A stretch of 50,174 nucleotides of DNA from Pelagibius sp. Its GTDB lineage: Bacteria; Pseudomonadota; Alphaproteobacteria; Kiloniellales; Kiloniellaceae. Shown here piece after piece: positions 32,244 through 43,823 of this stretch (position 1 is its first letter; each line of letters starts with the position of its first letter). The notes under the pieces were generated by a model that did no database searches, was not told the origin of the DNA, and saw only the letters and a program-made list of their open reading frames with translations. Position numbers and translations under genes: made by a program. The DNA lies in the NCBI RefSeq assembly GCF_028289705.1, contig NZ_JANQOI010000035.1, forward strand, positions 1 through 50,174, read 5' to 3'.

Positions 32244-33185
32244 TCATTGCACCGCTGTCAGAGCCGGCTTGCCGGCGAAGTGCGCCCGCAGGTTCTGGAC
32301 CACGAGATCGCCCATGGCGTGGCGGGTTTCCACGGTGGCGCTGGCGGCATGGGGCTGCAGCACCACCTGATCCATCGACAGCAGAGGTTCGGGGACCTGC
32401 GGTTCCTCGAGGAAGACGTCCAGGCCGGCGCCGCCGAGCCGACCTTCCTGAAGGGCCAGCACCAGTTCCGCTTCGTCGACCACGGTTCCGCGGGCCACGT
32501 TGATCAACACGCCTTCGGGCCCGAGGGCGTCCATCACCTGGCGATTGACCAGGTTGCGGGTCGCCTCGCCGCCGGGACAGATCGCCACCAGGTAGTCGCT
32601 GTCCCGCGCCATCTCCACCAGGTCGCCATAGTAGCGATGGGGCACATCGTCCTGCGGGCTGCGCCCGTGATAGAGGATCTCCACACCGAAGACCGAAGCC
32701 TTGGCCGCGATGTCCTTGCCGATCCGTCCGAGGCCCAGGATGCCGACGCGCTTGCCCCGGATCCCGCGGGTCAGCGGCATTTCGCCGTGCTGCGGCCACT
32801 TTCCGGCGCGCACGTAGCGGTCGCCGACACAAATCCGGCGGGAGGTCGCCAGCAACAATGCGATCGCCATATTGGCGACGTCGTCGTTCAGCACCTCGGG
32901 CGTGTTGGTGACGATGACGCCGCGTTTTGCGGCATGGGCCAGGTCGATGGAATCGACCCCGACCCCATAGCAACTGATGATCTCCGCCTTCGGCAGGGCG
33001 TCCATGAGTGCCGCCGTGGCGCCGATGTTGCCGCTGGTGGCGATGGCGCGCACCCGCTCGCCGACATCGGCCAGCAGGGCGTCGGGATCGGCGGTCTCCC
33101 ACAACCTGTGCACCGTGAAATCTTCGTCCAGCGCTGCCATGACATGCGGCATCATCGGGCCGACCAAAACAAGCTCCGGCTTCAC
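32244..33185 (-). CDS. D-2-hydroxyacid dehydrogenase (glyoxylate/hydroxypyruvate reductase type)
   Basis: 313 residues. NAD(P)-binding GILGLGRIGKDIA in the middle. Catalytic triad: Arg in NVARGTVVDE, Glu in LDVFLEEPQVPE, His in LQPHAASAT. GTG start at 33185 (VKPELVLVGPMMPHV) with GGAGA about seven bases upstream; the open frame continues upstream without family similarity. Together with the FAH hydrolase it could reduce or oxidise the hydroxy acid released there. The exact substrate (glyoxylate, hydroxypyruvate, lactate) is open. Divergent from the DenD-DgoK-DgoA operon. Confidence 0.92.
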   Translation of the reverse strand: MKPELVLVGPMMPHVMAALDEDFTVHRLWETADPDALLADVGERVRAIATSGNIGATAALMDALPKAEIISCYGVGVDSIDLAHAAKRGVIVTNTPEVLNDDVANMAIALLLATSRRICVGDRYVRAGKWPQHGEMPLTRGIRGKRVGILGLGRIGKDIAAKASVFGVEILYHGRSPQDDVPHRYYGDLVEMARDSDYLVAICPGGEATRNLVNRQVMDALGPEGVLINVARGTVVDEAELVLALQEGRLGGAGLDVFLEEPQVPEPLLSMDQVVLQPHAASATVETRHAMGDLVVQNLRAHFAGKPALTAVQ

Positions 33186-33434
33186 TCTGCTCTCCGTACT
33201 TCTCGGTTGCCTGGGGTGAAAGGGCGCCGCGCTCGGGCGGCTTTCCAACGACGGACTGTCGCCCCACCTCGGCGGGACATGCATGATCAATAGCAAACCT
33301 TCTGTCCAGCGCCAAGTTGGCTCGTCCGTCGACTGTCCCCTGCGCCGTCTTGTTCGCGCATTGCGCAAGCCCGGTCCAGAGGCCACAATCTGCGCCCGCG
33401 CGAGGCGGCCGCAGCAGAACGGGGAGGAGTGGTT

Positions 33435-34415
33435 GTGAAAGTTGTCATCACCGGAGGGGCAGGCTTCATCGGGCTGCGTTTGGGCGCCGAGTTGCTGCAA
33501 CGCGGCAGCCTGACGGCGCCGAACGGAGCGCAGGAAGCCATTGACTCTCTTCTGCTGTTCGACGTCAACGCGCCGGCGGTTCGCCCGGATTGGGCCGACG
33601 AGCGGGTTGTCTTTCAGACCGGTGATATCTCAGACGCCGCCACCGTCTCCGCGCTGATCGATAGGGATGACATCTCTGTTTTCCATCTTGCATCGGTGGT
33701 CAGCGGCGGCGGCGAACGCGACTTCGACCTGGCCATGCGGGTCAACCTGCACGGCGGCCTCAACGTCTTCGAGGCCTGCCGGGCCAGGGCCGGCCTGCCG
33801 CGCGTCGTCTTTGCCAGTTCCATCGCCGTCTTCGGCGGCGCTTCCATGCCGGGCGTGGTCGGCGACACGGTGAAGCAGACCCCGCAGACCACCTACGGCA
33901 TCACCAAGTCGATCTGCGAGCTGCTGGTCAACGACTACAGCAGAAAGGGCTTCTTCGACGGCCGCTCGGCGCGTCTGCCGACGGTGATCGTGCGCCCGGG
34001 CAAACCGAACCAGGCGGCCTCCAGCTTCGTCTCCGGTCTGTTCCGCGAGCCACTGAACGGTGAGGTCTGCAGCATTCCGGTGGCGCCGGAGACGCCCATG
34101 CCCCTGCTCGGCTATCGCTCCATCGTCGGCGGCTTCATCGCCCTGCACGAGGCCGAGGGCGCGGCGCTGGGCGATGATCGCGCCGTCAGCCTGCCGAGCT
34201 TCACCGTCACGGTCGCGGAGATGATCGAGGCCCTGAAGCGCGTGGCCGGCGAGCGGCCCCTGGGAGAGATCGTCTTCGAGCGCGACCCCTTCATCGAGGA
34301 GATCTGCGCCGGCTGGCCCAAGGACGCCGCCCATGACCGGGCGACGGCCCTCGGCCTGCCCAAGGACGCCAGCCTGGATGCCATCGTCGAGGATTACATC
34401 GAGGATTATCTTTGA
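33435..34415 (+). CDS. denD: D-erythronate dehydrogenase-like SDR epimerase/dehydratase
   Basis: 326 residues. Extended SDR with NAD-binding TGGAGFIG at the N-terminus, active-site YGITK, and the DenD-like stretches VIVRPGKPNQAASSFVSGLFREPL and GYRSIVGGFIALHEAE. DenD oxidises D-erythronate (and related aldonates) at C2 or C3 with NAD. GTG at 33435, five bases after GGAGGAG; another GTG six bases earlier overlaps the ribosome site. First gene of a tight operon: its TGA overlaps the TTG start of dgoK. The usual erythronate partners (OtnI, OtnK, OtnC) are absent, so the true substrate may be another aldonate. Confidence 0.82.
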   Translation: MKVVITGGAGFIGLRLGAELLQRGSLTAPNGAQEAIDSLLLFDVNAPAVRPDWADERVVFQTGDISDAATVSALIDRDDISVFHLASVVSGGGERDFDLAMRVNLHGGLNVFEACRARAGLPRVVFASSIAVFGGASMPGVVGDTVKQTPQTTYGITKSICELLVNDYSRKGFFDGRSARLPTVIVRPGKPNQAASSFVSGLFREPLNGEVCSIPVAPETPMPLLGYRSIVGGFIALHEAEGAALGDDRAVSLPSFTVTVAEMIEALKRVAGERPLGEIVFERDPFIEEICAGWPKDAAHDRATALGLPKDASLDAIVEDYIEDYL

Positions 34416-35371
34416 GCGCTGACGCCGCCCCGCGCCCCGTCATCGCGGTGGACTGGGGCACCTCGTCATTTCGCGCCTATGCCCTGGGCCCTGCCGGCGA
34501 GGTCCAGGCGCAGAAGAGCTCGCCGCGGGGAATCCTGCGGGTGGAGCCCGGCGGCTTTCCGGCCGCGCTTCACGAGGAAATCGGTGGCTGGCTGGCCGAC
34601 AGGCCCCGGGCCCTGGTGATGATGAGCGGCATGATCGGCAGCCGCCAGGGCTGGCGGGAGGTGCCCTATCGGTCCTGCCCCTGCGATCTCACCGGTCTGG
34701 CGGAGGGGCTGACCCGCATCGACTGGGCCGAGGGATCGGACTCGGACGCGGAGGTCTGGATCGCCCCCGGGCTGAGCGACCGGATGGAGAGCGCGTCGCC
34801 CGATGTGATGCGCGGCGAGGAGGTCCAGGTCTTCGGCGCATTGGGAGAGCTTTCCGGGGACAGCGCCTTGGTCTGCCTGCCCGGCACCCACAGCAAGTGG
34901 GCGACTGTCGGCGCCGGCACGGTCCGCGGCTTTGCCACCTACATGACCGGAGAGGTCTACGACCTGCTGCAGGCGCATTCGATCCTGGGGCGCCTGATGA
35001 CGCCGGACGGGGTTGCGGCGGACGACTGGTTTGCCGAGGGGGTGCGCCAGGGCGCGTCGGACCGGGCCCTGCTGCACCTGCTGTTCTCGGTGCGCAGCCG
35101 GGTTTTGAGTGGCGAGATGCCGCAAGAGGGCGCCCGCGCCTACCTCTCCGGCCTCTTGATCGGCAAGGAGGTTGCCGCGGCACTGCGCTCGGCGGACGAG
35201 GACGTGGCGGACGAGGGCGTAGCGGAGGTGGTGCTGATCGGGGCGGCGGGTCTCGTCGGGCTCTATGAGGCCGCGCTGGCGCAACAGGGCCGCTCCGTCC
35301 GGGTGATCGGCGGCGACGTGGTCGCCCAGGGCCTCTTCCAGCTCGCCCGGCGGCTGCAGGATCAGGCATAG
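34412..35371 (+). CDS. dgoK: 2-dehydro-3-deoxygalactonokinase
   Basis: 319 residues of the DgoK family, which phosphorylates 2-keto-3-deoxygalactonate at C6 with ATP. Sugar-kinase phosphate-1 motif AVDWGTSSFRAYAL near the N-terminus. Other family text is RGILRV, MSGMIGSRQGWREVPYRSCPC, and LPGTHSKWATVGAGTVRGFATYMTGEVY. TTG start at 34412 lies within the TTGA overlap with the preceding stop, indicating translational coupling. The aldolase gene follows after 18 bases. Confidence 0.94.
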   Translation: MSADAAPRPVIAVDWGTSSFRAYALGPAGEVQAQKSSPRGILRVEPGGFPAALHEEIGGWLADRPRALVMMSGMIGSRQGWREVPYRSCPCDLTGLAEGLTRIDWAEGSDSDAEVWIAPGLSDRMESASPDVMRGEEVQVFGALGELSGDSALVCLPGTHSKWATVGAGTVRGFATYMTGEVYDLLQAHSILGRLMTPDGVAADDWFAEGVRQGASDRALLHLLFSVRSRVLSGEMPQEGARAYLSGLLIGKEVAAALRSADEDVADEGVAEVVLIGAAGLVGLYEAALAQQGRSVRVIGGDVVAQGLFQLARRLQDQA

Positions 35372-35389
35372 AGGAAGGGGACTTCGGCG

Positions 35390-36028
35390 GTGAACGATTT
35401 CGCTTACTGGTTGGACGAAATGCCCCTGGTGGCGATTCTGCGCGGCGTCAAGCCGGAGGAGGTGGTGGCCATCGGCGAAGCGTTGCTGGCGGAGGGGATC
35501 GGCATCATCGAAGTGCCGCTGAACTCGCCACGGCCCTTCGACAGCATCGCCGCCCTGGCGGAGGCCTGCGGCGACAAAGCGCTGGTCGGCGCCGGAACCG
35601 TTCTGAACCCGGGGGACGTGGATAACGTGGCGGCGGTCGGCGGCCGGCTGATCGTCACCCCCAACGCCGGCCAGGCGGTCGTCGCCGCCGCCAAGGCGCG
35701 GGGCATGGTGGCGGTCCCCGGCTTCGCCACGCCGACCGAAGGGCTCGCCATGATCGAGGCCGGGGCGGATGCGGTGAAGCTGTTCCCGGCGGAGGCCAAC
35801 CCGCCGCCGGTCGTAAAGGCCATGCGTGCGGTCTTTCCGCCGGCATTGCCGGTCTTTGCCGTGGGCTCCATCACGCCGCAGAAGATCGGCGGCTACTGGG
35901 CGGCGGGCACCCGCGGCTTCGGCCTCGGCGGCAGCCTCTACAAGCCCGGCGACGACGCCGAGGCGGTGGCGGCCAGGGTCCCGGGCTTCCGCGAAGCGGT
36001 CGAGCAGGCGCGGTCGCAAACCTCTTGA
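35390..36028 (+). CDS. dgoA: 2-dehydro-3-deoxy-6-phosphogalactonate aldolase
   Basis: 212-residue class I KDPG/KDPGal aldolase. Schiff-base lysine in ADAVKLFPAEA, catalytic glutamate in GIGIIEVPLNSP, and phosphate-binding VGSITPQKIGGYWAAGTRGFGLGGSLY. The opening MPLVAILRGVKPEE is typical of DgoA. It splits the DgoK product to pyruvate and glyceraldehyde 3-phosphate. GTG start at 35390 with GAGGAAGGGG upstream. Last gene of the denD-dgoK-dgoA operon; a galactonate dehydratase of the DgoD type is not in the window. Confidence 0.94.
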   Translation: MNDFAYWLDEMPLVAILRGVKPEEVVAIGEALLAEGIGIIEVPLNSPRPFDSIAALAEACGDKALVGAGTVLNPGDVDNVAAVGGRLIVTPNAGQAVVAAAKARGMVAVPGFATPTEGLAMIEAGADAVKLFPAEANPPPVVKAMRAVFPPALPVFAVGSITPQKIGGYWAAGTRGFGLGGSLYKPGDDAEAVAARVPGFREAVEQARSQTS

Positions 36029-36047
36029 GCAGTTTCAATCGGTTTGA

Positions 36048-36704
36048 TTACTCGCCGACGGCGAAGTTGCTGATGCTGGGGTCGGCGTTTTCGATGTAGC
36101 GCAGCAGCGGCGCCCAGTCGTCGCGCAGGTCTTCGTACTGCTTGGCCGGCAGATCGAAGATGCTGAGGCCCTGGCTGGCAACCTCGGTATAGATGGTGCG
36201 ATGGCGCAGGCGCCCGACGCCGGTGAAGCCGACCCCCAGCATGAAGCGGTCGAGATGCGCGGCCGAACGCGTGCCCAGTTGCACCCGGTTGCGCACTACG
36301 GCGACGGCGGTCTTGCTTTTGCGGATCGGCTTGAGGTCGTCCAGCTTTTTCAGGAAGGCCCGGCTGACGCCGACATCGAAGCCTGAGGGCAGCACCGGGA
36401 CAACGATCACATCCGCCTGGCGCAGCAACTCGTCGATCTTGCCCAGCTTCATGGCCGCCGGCGAGTCGATGATCAGACGGTCGACGGGTCCCGGCAGGTC
36501 CTTCGGCCCCTGGCGCCAGTCCTGGGCCATGATCGGCGCCGCTTCGTCGGGGCGCTGGCGGAGCCAACGCAGGGAACTGCGCTGCCTGTCGGCATCCGCC
36601 AGCGCGGTCCGCAGGCCGGCGCCGGCAAAGGCGGAGGCCAGGTGCGTGGCGATGGTGGTTTTACCGCAGCCACCCTTCGGATTGGCGACGAGAACGGTGA
36701 TCAT
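36048..36704 (-). CDS. Orphan ParA-family ATPase
   Basis: 218 residues. Deviant Walker A ANPKGGCGKTTIATHLA (from residue 7) and Walker A' aspartate in LADADRQRSSLRWL, then LIIDSPAAM as Walker B-like. It belongs with the small ParA/MinD-like ATPases that lack a helix-turn-helix. No ParB or parS candidate is adjacent, so a chromosome-partition role is not supported. Related orphan ParAs place protein clusters. ATG at 36704 chosen because the Walker motif starts seven residues in; the longer frame adds a cysteine-rich stretch unlike ParA. Stops 19 bases from dgoA, convergent. Confidence 0.9.
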   Translation of the reverse strand: MITVLVANPKGGCGKTTIATHLASAFAGAGLRTALADADRQRSSLRWLRQRPDEAAPIMAQDWRQGPKDLPGPVDRLIIDSPAAMKLGKIDELLRQADVIVVPVLPSGFDVGVSRAFLKKLDDLKPIRKSKTAVAVVRNRVQLGTRSAAHLDRFMLGVGFTGVGRLRHRTIYTEVASQGLSIFDLPAKQYEDLRDDWAPLLRYIENADPSISNFAVGE

Positions 36705-36779
36705 GCGCTGAAGTGTACCCCAACTGCAGGAGTCGGCTCGACAGCTTTCCGAGGGACTCTCCGCCAAGGAGGCGCCGGA

Positions 36780-38372
36780 TCACTTGCCGCTGCGGTTCCA
36801 GAACGGCTTGGTCTTGGCGAAGGCCTTCCAGTTCCGGCACATCTCGGGCTCGAACTGGGTGACGGCATGGGCGTACCAGCCGATCACCTTGCCCACCGAG
36901 CGGTCGAGGCCGGCCGGGCGCCGCCGTCCTTTCTGCGGCTTGGCAAGCTCCGCCAGGAGGGTCTCGGCCACGGCCACATCGTTCAGATGGCCCAGACTCT
37001 CCTGCAGCCCGCGCATCGCCTTGATGTAGGGCCGCGCGGCCTTTGCCGGATAGAGATCCGAAAAGAATTCAGTGGTATAGCGCAGCTTCTTCATGGCGAT
37101 GCGCACCTTGTGGCGGTCCTCCACCGGAAGCCGCGCGAAGTGCTTGCCGCGCTTCAGGGTCTTGCCGTGGCGCCGGCTCAACAGCTTGTTGGCCAGGGTG
37201 AGCAGCGGCTGGTCCAGCCAGACCGCCTGGGCCGGCGTCAGCGCCGCGCAATGCCAGCCGCGGTCTTCCAGCCAGCCGCCGAGTTGCAGCAGGAAGCGCG
37301 TGTAGCGCGGCTCGCTCAGAGCCTCGCGGACCTGCACGTAGGCGGCGGCGCGGCGCTCCTCGGCGGCCTGGCGCAGGACGCCCAGGTCCTTGTCGTCGGG
37401 CCGCTCGGCCTCCACGGGCGCCAGCAGGTCGGCCAGAAAGACGTCCCAGTCCCGCGCCGGGCCGAGGGCGCCTAGGGCCCAGCGAGCTTCGCCGTTCAGC
37501 CAGGTGGCATGCTCTTCCGGCAGCAGCTCGGAAAACACCGAGATCGCGGAGCGGAAACGCCGCAGGCCGACACGCATCTGGTGCACGCCCTCGGGATCGC
37601 TGCCGTCGAGGGCGGCCGCTTCGTTCGCGGTCCAATGAAGCAGGCAGGTTTCCAGCACCGCCGTCAGGGCGTCGTCGACGCTCATCTGCGGCTTCAGGGC
37701 CAGGGGTTTGGCGCGATGCCAGGCCGGCCGACGGCCGGTGGCCAGAGCATAGCCGCGCGCCGACTTGCTGCGGGTCTCGAGTTGCGTCGGCGCGATGTCC
37801 TGCAGCGAGAGGGCAAGGTCGAAGAGCGCCCGCGGCGCGCCCTGGACCAGCTCCAGTTCGATCTCCGAGAGCGGCTGAACCACGCCGGCTGCCTCGATCT
37901 CGCCCCGGTCGAAGGCCGCCTCGATCATCTTCAGCCGCCCCAGGGAATCGGTACCGTTGACCTGCTGCACCTCGCGATGGACCCGGGTGGTGAAGACCGG
38001 CCGCAACTCCCCGGGCAGGATGAGCCCCAGGGCGGCGCGGATATCCGGATCGCCGATCACGTCGAGCCGCGGCTCGAGGGATGGTACGGGCCCTTCCCAT
38101 TCGCCCCGGCTGAACAGCCCGGCAGCCTCGGTATCGCCGGTTTTGACAGTTTGTATGAAGCGGGTGCCGTCGCGGCGGATGCGGAACGCCAGGCCGCGCT
38201 TGCGCAGACGCAGGTCCGCGGTGTCGTAGTAGACGTTCTCCAGTTCCTTGACCTTGGGTGCCGCGCCGTCGGCCCCGCGGAGTTGTGGCGCCTGCCACAG
38301 CCGCTCAAGGGTTTCCGGATCTGCTCTGAGTTTCAGTTCGACTTCGGTTCCCATCGAAGGATCGGCCGCCAT
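36780..38372 (-). CDS. CYTH and CHAD domain protein (inorganic triphosphatase-like)
   Basis: 530 residues. N-terminal CYTH domain (about 8-205) with the ExExK motif at Glu10, Glu12 and Lys14, consistent with a triphosphate-tunnel hydrolase such as YgiF. C-terminal CHAD domain (about 225-510), a histidine-rich helical polyphosphate-binding fold, with HQMRVGLRRFRSAISVF in the first half and HKVRIAMKKLRYTTEFF in the second. Start taken at ATG 38372, with AGGAAGGG about 11 bases upstream; ATGs at 38354 and 38405 are alternatives. Likely hydrolyses tripolyphosphate. The SixA-type phosphatase lies divergently across 353 bases. Confidence 0.92.
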   Translation of the reverse strand: MAADPSMGTEVELKLRADPETLERLWQAPQLRGADGAAPKVKELENVYYDTADLRLRKRGLAFRIRRDGTRFIQTVKTGDTEAAGLFSRGEWEGPVPSLEPRLDVIGDPDIRAALGLILPGELRPVFTTRVHREVQQVNGTDSLGRLKMIEAAFDRGEIEAAGVVQPLSEIELELVQGAPRALFDLALSLQDIAPTQLETRSKSARGYALATGRRPAWHRAKPLALKPQMSVDDALTAVLETCLLHWTANEAAALDGSDPEGVHQMRVGLRRFRSAISVFSELLPEEHATWLNGEARWALGALGPARDWDVFLADLLAPVEAERPDDKDLGVLRQAAEERRAAAYVQVREALSEPRYTRFLLQLGGWLEDRGWHCAALTPAQAVWLDQPLLTLANKLLSRRHGKTLKRGKHFARLPVEDRHKVRIAMKKLRYTTEFFSDLYPAKAARPYIKAMRGLQESLGHLNDVAVAETLLAELAKPQKGRRRPAGLDRSVGKVIGWYAHAVTQFEPEMCRNWKAFAKTKPFWNRSGK

Positions 38373-38725
38373 CGGTAGTGTCGCCCTTCCTGTGTACCAT
38401 TGCATGACCGGGCTGGCGCAAGCGGAGACCGTGGTTCTTGGTTCTATGGGAAGACCACTGGGTTGTTTGCGGGGCGCTCAACGACTCTGCGAACCCTGCG
38501 CTTTCTTGCTTTCTCGGCTTACCGTGTTATGGATGCCAGCCCTTGATTGATTTCGGCAACGCTGCAACACCCAGCATAGTTGCAGCGCCTCCGTTTCGTT
38601 TTTATGAAACTATACAATTGCGGAAATTCATCCACCGGTGCAAGTGGAAATGCCTGCGAAGGCAAAGACCAGGCGCCGCTTCTTAAGTGTGTTGCATCCG
38701 AGCGGTGTCAACCGAAGGTGACCAA
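38373..38725. other. 353-base divergent gap with a perfect inverted repeat
   Basis: Lies between the CYTH-CHAD and SixA genes. CGCTGCAAC (38560-38568) and GTTGCAGCG (38579-38587) form a perfect 9-bp inverted repeat with a 10-base spacer. An AT-rich stretch with a GTTTTTATG run follows. It could be an operator for divergent promoters or the terminator of a short transcript. The part near 38400-38550 shows nothing recognisable. Confidence 0.5.
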
Positions 38726-39235
38726 ATGCCACACCTGATTCTGCTGCGGCACGCCAAGTCGAGTTGGGACCGCCCTCAGTTGGACGATTTCGACAGGCCC
38801 CTGGCGCCCCGCGGCGAGCGGGCCGCGCCCCTCGTGGGCCGTTGGATCGCCCGGAAGACGTGGCGCCCGACCCTGGTGCTCTGTTCCACTGCCCGGCGCG
38901 CCCGGGAAACCCTGGCGCTGGTGGCGGCGGAACTGCCGGAAGCGCCGCAGGTCCGCTACCTGAAGACGCTCTATCTGGCTTCGCCCAGCCGCATAGTGGC
39001 GCTGCTGCAGCGCCAGCCGGCGCAGACCGCCAGCATCATGGTGGTGGGTCACAATCCCGGGATGGAAAACCTCTCCCTGCACCTGACAGCCGGCGAGTCC
39101 TCGGCGGCCTCGCAGTCGATGGCGGAGAAGTTTCCGACGGCGGCCTTGGCCCACTTCAAGGTGCCGTCATGGCAGGCGCTGGGTCAGGAAGGGGCCACCT
39201 TGAAGCACTTCATCCGCCCGCGCGATTTGGAATAG
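38726..39235 (+). CDS. SixA-type histidine phosphatase
   Basis: 169 residues of the histidine phosphatase superfamily. The phospho-acceptor motif LLRHAKSSW is at the N-terminus and the second histidine is in MVVGHNPGMENL. SixA proteins dephosphorylate phosphohistidine, for example on HPt domains or the nitrogen phosphotransfer system. ATG 38726 with GAAGG seven bases upstream; an earlier in-frame start would add 13 unrelated residues. No signal peptide. Monocistronic as far as can be seen. Confidence 0.9.
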   Translation: MPHLILLRHAKSSWDRPQLDDFDRPLAPRGERAAPLVGRWIARKTWRPTLVLCSTARRARETLALVAAELPEAPQVRYLKTLYLASPSRIVALLQRQPAQTASIMVVGHNPGMENLSLHLTAGESSAASQSMAEKFPTAALAHFKVPSWQALGQEGATLKHFIRPRDLE

Positions 39236-39368
39236 CGGGAGGTCCCGGCGTATCGGCGCAGAGGTTCGCCGGAGCGCCTGCGTTCGGCGGTTGAGCCGCA
39301 AAGACGATGCAGCGCGGGCGGCAGGCTGCTAGCTTTATGCCAAGGAAGATTCAGGAGGACCCTGCCCC

Positions 39369-41949
<2,581 letters not shown>

Positions 41950-41952
<3 letters not shown>

Positions 41953-42132
41953 CAGGCTGCTGAAAAAGCAAGTTGGGTGATTGACCTCGTGCTTCGAGAC
42001 GGTCGCTGCGCGACCTCCTCAGCATGAGGTCAATCAGTCCAATGCACTGAACCTCACCCTGAGGAGCGGTTCGCAGAACCGCGTCTCGAAGGGTGTCGTG
42101 CTTCCTACAGACACTCTTTGAACAGCCTGCTA
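41950..42132. repeat. Palindromic MITE-like element between two stop codons
   Basis: About 179 bases flanked by TA on both sides (41950-41951 and 42131-42132). Terminal inverted repeats read ACAGGCTGCTGAAAAAG from the left and GCAGGCTGTTCAAAGAG from the right. Inside, two inverted arms share CTTCGAGACG...CTCCTCAG...TGAGGT, a sequence widely scattered in alphaproteobacterial genomes. Each arm bears its own hairpin (GGTCG-CTGCG-CGACC at 42001-42015; GCGGTT-CGCAG-AACCGC at 42066-42082). The TA flanks suggest mobilisation by an IS630-like transposase, none of which is present here. It probably also serves as a bidirectional terminator. Confidence 0.82.
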
Positions 42133-43071
42133 ACCGCCCAGGAAGCGGTCGCGGGCGCGCACGGCGGCCTTGATGTGCTCCACGGTGAGGCCGCAGCAGG
42201 CGCCGACGATCCGGGTGCCTTGCTCCAGCCAGTCCAGGAAGAACCCTTCCATGCGCTGGGGGTCGATGACGTCGACGAAGCGCCAGTCCGGCATTTCGAA
42301 GTAGCCGCTGTCCGGGTATGCCATGAGGGCGCCGCCGAAGCTTTTGCGGGTTTCGGCCTGGGCCGCGGCGATGAGATCGGCGCCCGAGTGCATGCAGCCG
42401 GCGGCATCGACGCCGGCGCCCGGCAGCAGGTCGGTCACGGCGCTGAGCGGCAACTCTTCGCGATGATAGAAGCTGATGACCTCGCCGTCGTCGCCGCGCC
42501 GGGCGCTGAGGCCGAACCAGATCGGCAGGCCGGTCGCCTGGGCCGCCTCCAGGGCGAGCCTTGCGCGGACTGGGTGGTACATCATCTCCAGGATGATCAG
42601 CTCGGCGCCGGCGTCCTTCAGGATGCCGGCCAGTTCGTGGAAGGCCTCCGACATCTCGGCGTCGCTGGGCAAGGCGCTGAGGTCGGTCTTGGAAGAGCCT
42701 TCGGTGATCGGGGCCATGTGGGACAGGGAGCCGGCGACCACCACGTCGCGCCCCTCCGGCGCGCTGTCGCGGGCGCGCAGGGCCGCTTCCACCGCGCGCC
42801 GGTTGATCTCCGCCACCCGGTCGCCGTAGCCGGCCGGCGACAGCATCAGCCGCGAGGAGGCGAAGGTATTGGCGGTGATCACCTCGGCGCCGACGGCGAT
42901 GTAATCGCGGTGGATCGCGCTGAGGATCTCGTCGTTCTCCAGGGTCGCCACGCCGCACCAGGCAGCCGGGTCCATGTCGACGCCGCGGCGCTGCAATTCG
43001 GTGCCGGTGGCGCCGTCCAGGATCACCACGGCGCCGTCTTCGAGGCGTCTTTTCAGTTTGGCGTAGGACAT
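42130..43071 (-). CDS. Homocysteine S-methyltransferase family protein
   Basis: 313-residue barrel of the Pfam S-methyl_trans family. Zinc-binding cysteines are Cys226 (AAGCMHS) and Cys292-Cys293 (GACCGL). The opening VVILDGATGTELQRRGVDMD is typical. The family moves a methyl group from betaine, S-methylmethionine or a related donor to homocysteine. The donor here is not clear; it is shorter than betaine methyltransferases. ATG at 43071. Its TAG stop falls at the right terminal repeat of the palindromic element. Confidence 0.92.
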   Translation of the reverse strand: MSYAKLKRRLEDGAVVILDGATGTELQRRGVDMDPAAWCGVATLENDEILSAIHRDYIAVGAEVITANTFASSRLMLSPAGYGDRVAEINRRAVEAALRARDSAPEGRDVVVAGSLSHMAPITEGSSKTDLSALPSDAEMSEAFHELAGILKDAGAELIILEMMYHPVRARLALEAAQATGLPIWFGLSARRGDDGEVISFYHREELPLSAVTDLLPGAGVDAAGCMHSGADLIAAAQAETRKSFGGALMAYPDSGYFEMPDWRFVDVIDPQRMEGFFLDWLEQGTRIVGACCGLTVEHIKAAVRARDRFLGG

Positions 43072-43133
43072 CGTTGCTTTTCCGGGACCTCCCCAATCCT
43101 TGTTCGTTCGTCTATCCTCTTGCGGCTGCCATC

Positions 43134-43814
43134 ATGGAGTGCGAGCCCTTGCCTGACATCTCTTTTTCTAGCGTATTCGCCGGTTCAATCGAGCACCTCT
43201 ATGCCGCTGCCTTCATTGCCGGGGTCTGGACTGTCACGGTGCTGAGCCCGGGCCCGAACCTGCTGGCGACCCTCCATGCGACGGCACGCGGGGGCGCGCG
43301 GGCCGGGGTGACCACGGCGGCGGGCATCGGCCTGGGCACCGCGATCTGGGCGGGTCTCAGCCTCGCCGGCCTGGCGGTGCTGTTCGAGACCGTCGCCTGG
43401 GCCTACACCGCGGTGAAGCTGGTCGGCGCCGCCTACCTGATCGTCGTCGGCCTGAAGCTTCTCCTGCAGCGCGGTGCGACAGCGCCGATAGTGCCGGGCG
43501 GTGCGCCCGCCCAGGGCCACCTGCGCCGCGCCTTTCTCTTCGGCCTGGCCACGGACCTCTCCAATCCCAAGGCGGCGGCCTTCTTCGCCTCGCTCTTCGC
43601 GGTCTCGATCCCCGCCGGCGCCCCTCTGGCCTTCCAGGCGGGCATCTGCGCCTTGGTGGTGGGCATCGCCGCCGGCTGGTATGCCCTGGCGGCGGTGATC
43701 TTCGCTCGGCCGCGGGTTGCTGCCGCCTATGGCCGTGCGCGGCGCTGGATCGAGCGGGTCACCGGCGCGCTCTTCGTCGCCGCCGGCCTGCGCCTCGCCG
43801 CCGACCGCCCGTGA
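43134..43814 (+). CDS. LysE/RhtB-family amino-acid exporter
   Basis: 226 residues with about six hydrophobic helices. LysE-family signature near the first helix: TVLSPGPNLLATLHATARGGARAGVTTAAGIGLG, followed by FLFGLATDLSNPKAAAFF. Exports amino acids or derivatives across the inner membrane. I placed the start at ATG 43134, though no good ribosome site precedes it; a TTG at 43149 is possible. Divergent from the homocysteine methyltransferase, so export of a sulfur amino acid is conceivable but unproven. Confidence 0.87.
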   Translation: MECEPLPDISFSSVFAGSIEHLYAAAFIAGVWTVTVLSPGPNLLATLHATARGGARAGVTTAAGIGLGTAIWAGLSLAGLAVLFETVAWAYTAVKLVGAAYLIVVGLKLLLQRGATAPIVPGGAPAQGHLRRAFLFGLATDLSNPKAAAFFASLFAVSIPAGAPLAFQAGICALVVGIAAGWYALAAVIFARPRVAAAYGRARRWIERVTGALFVAAGLRLAADRP

Positions 43815-43823
43815 ACGCAAGGG

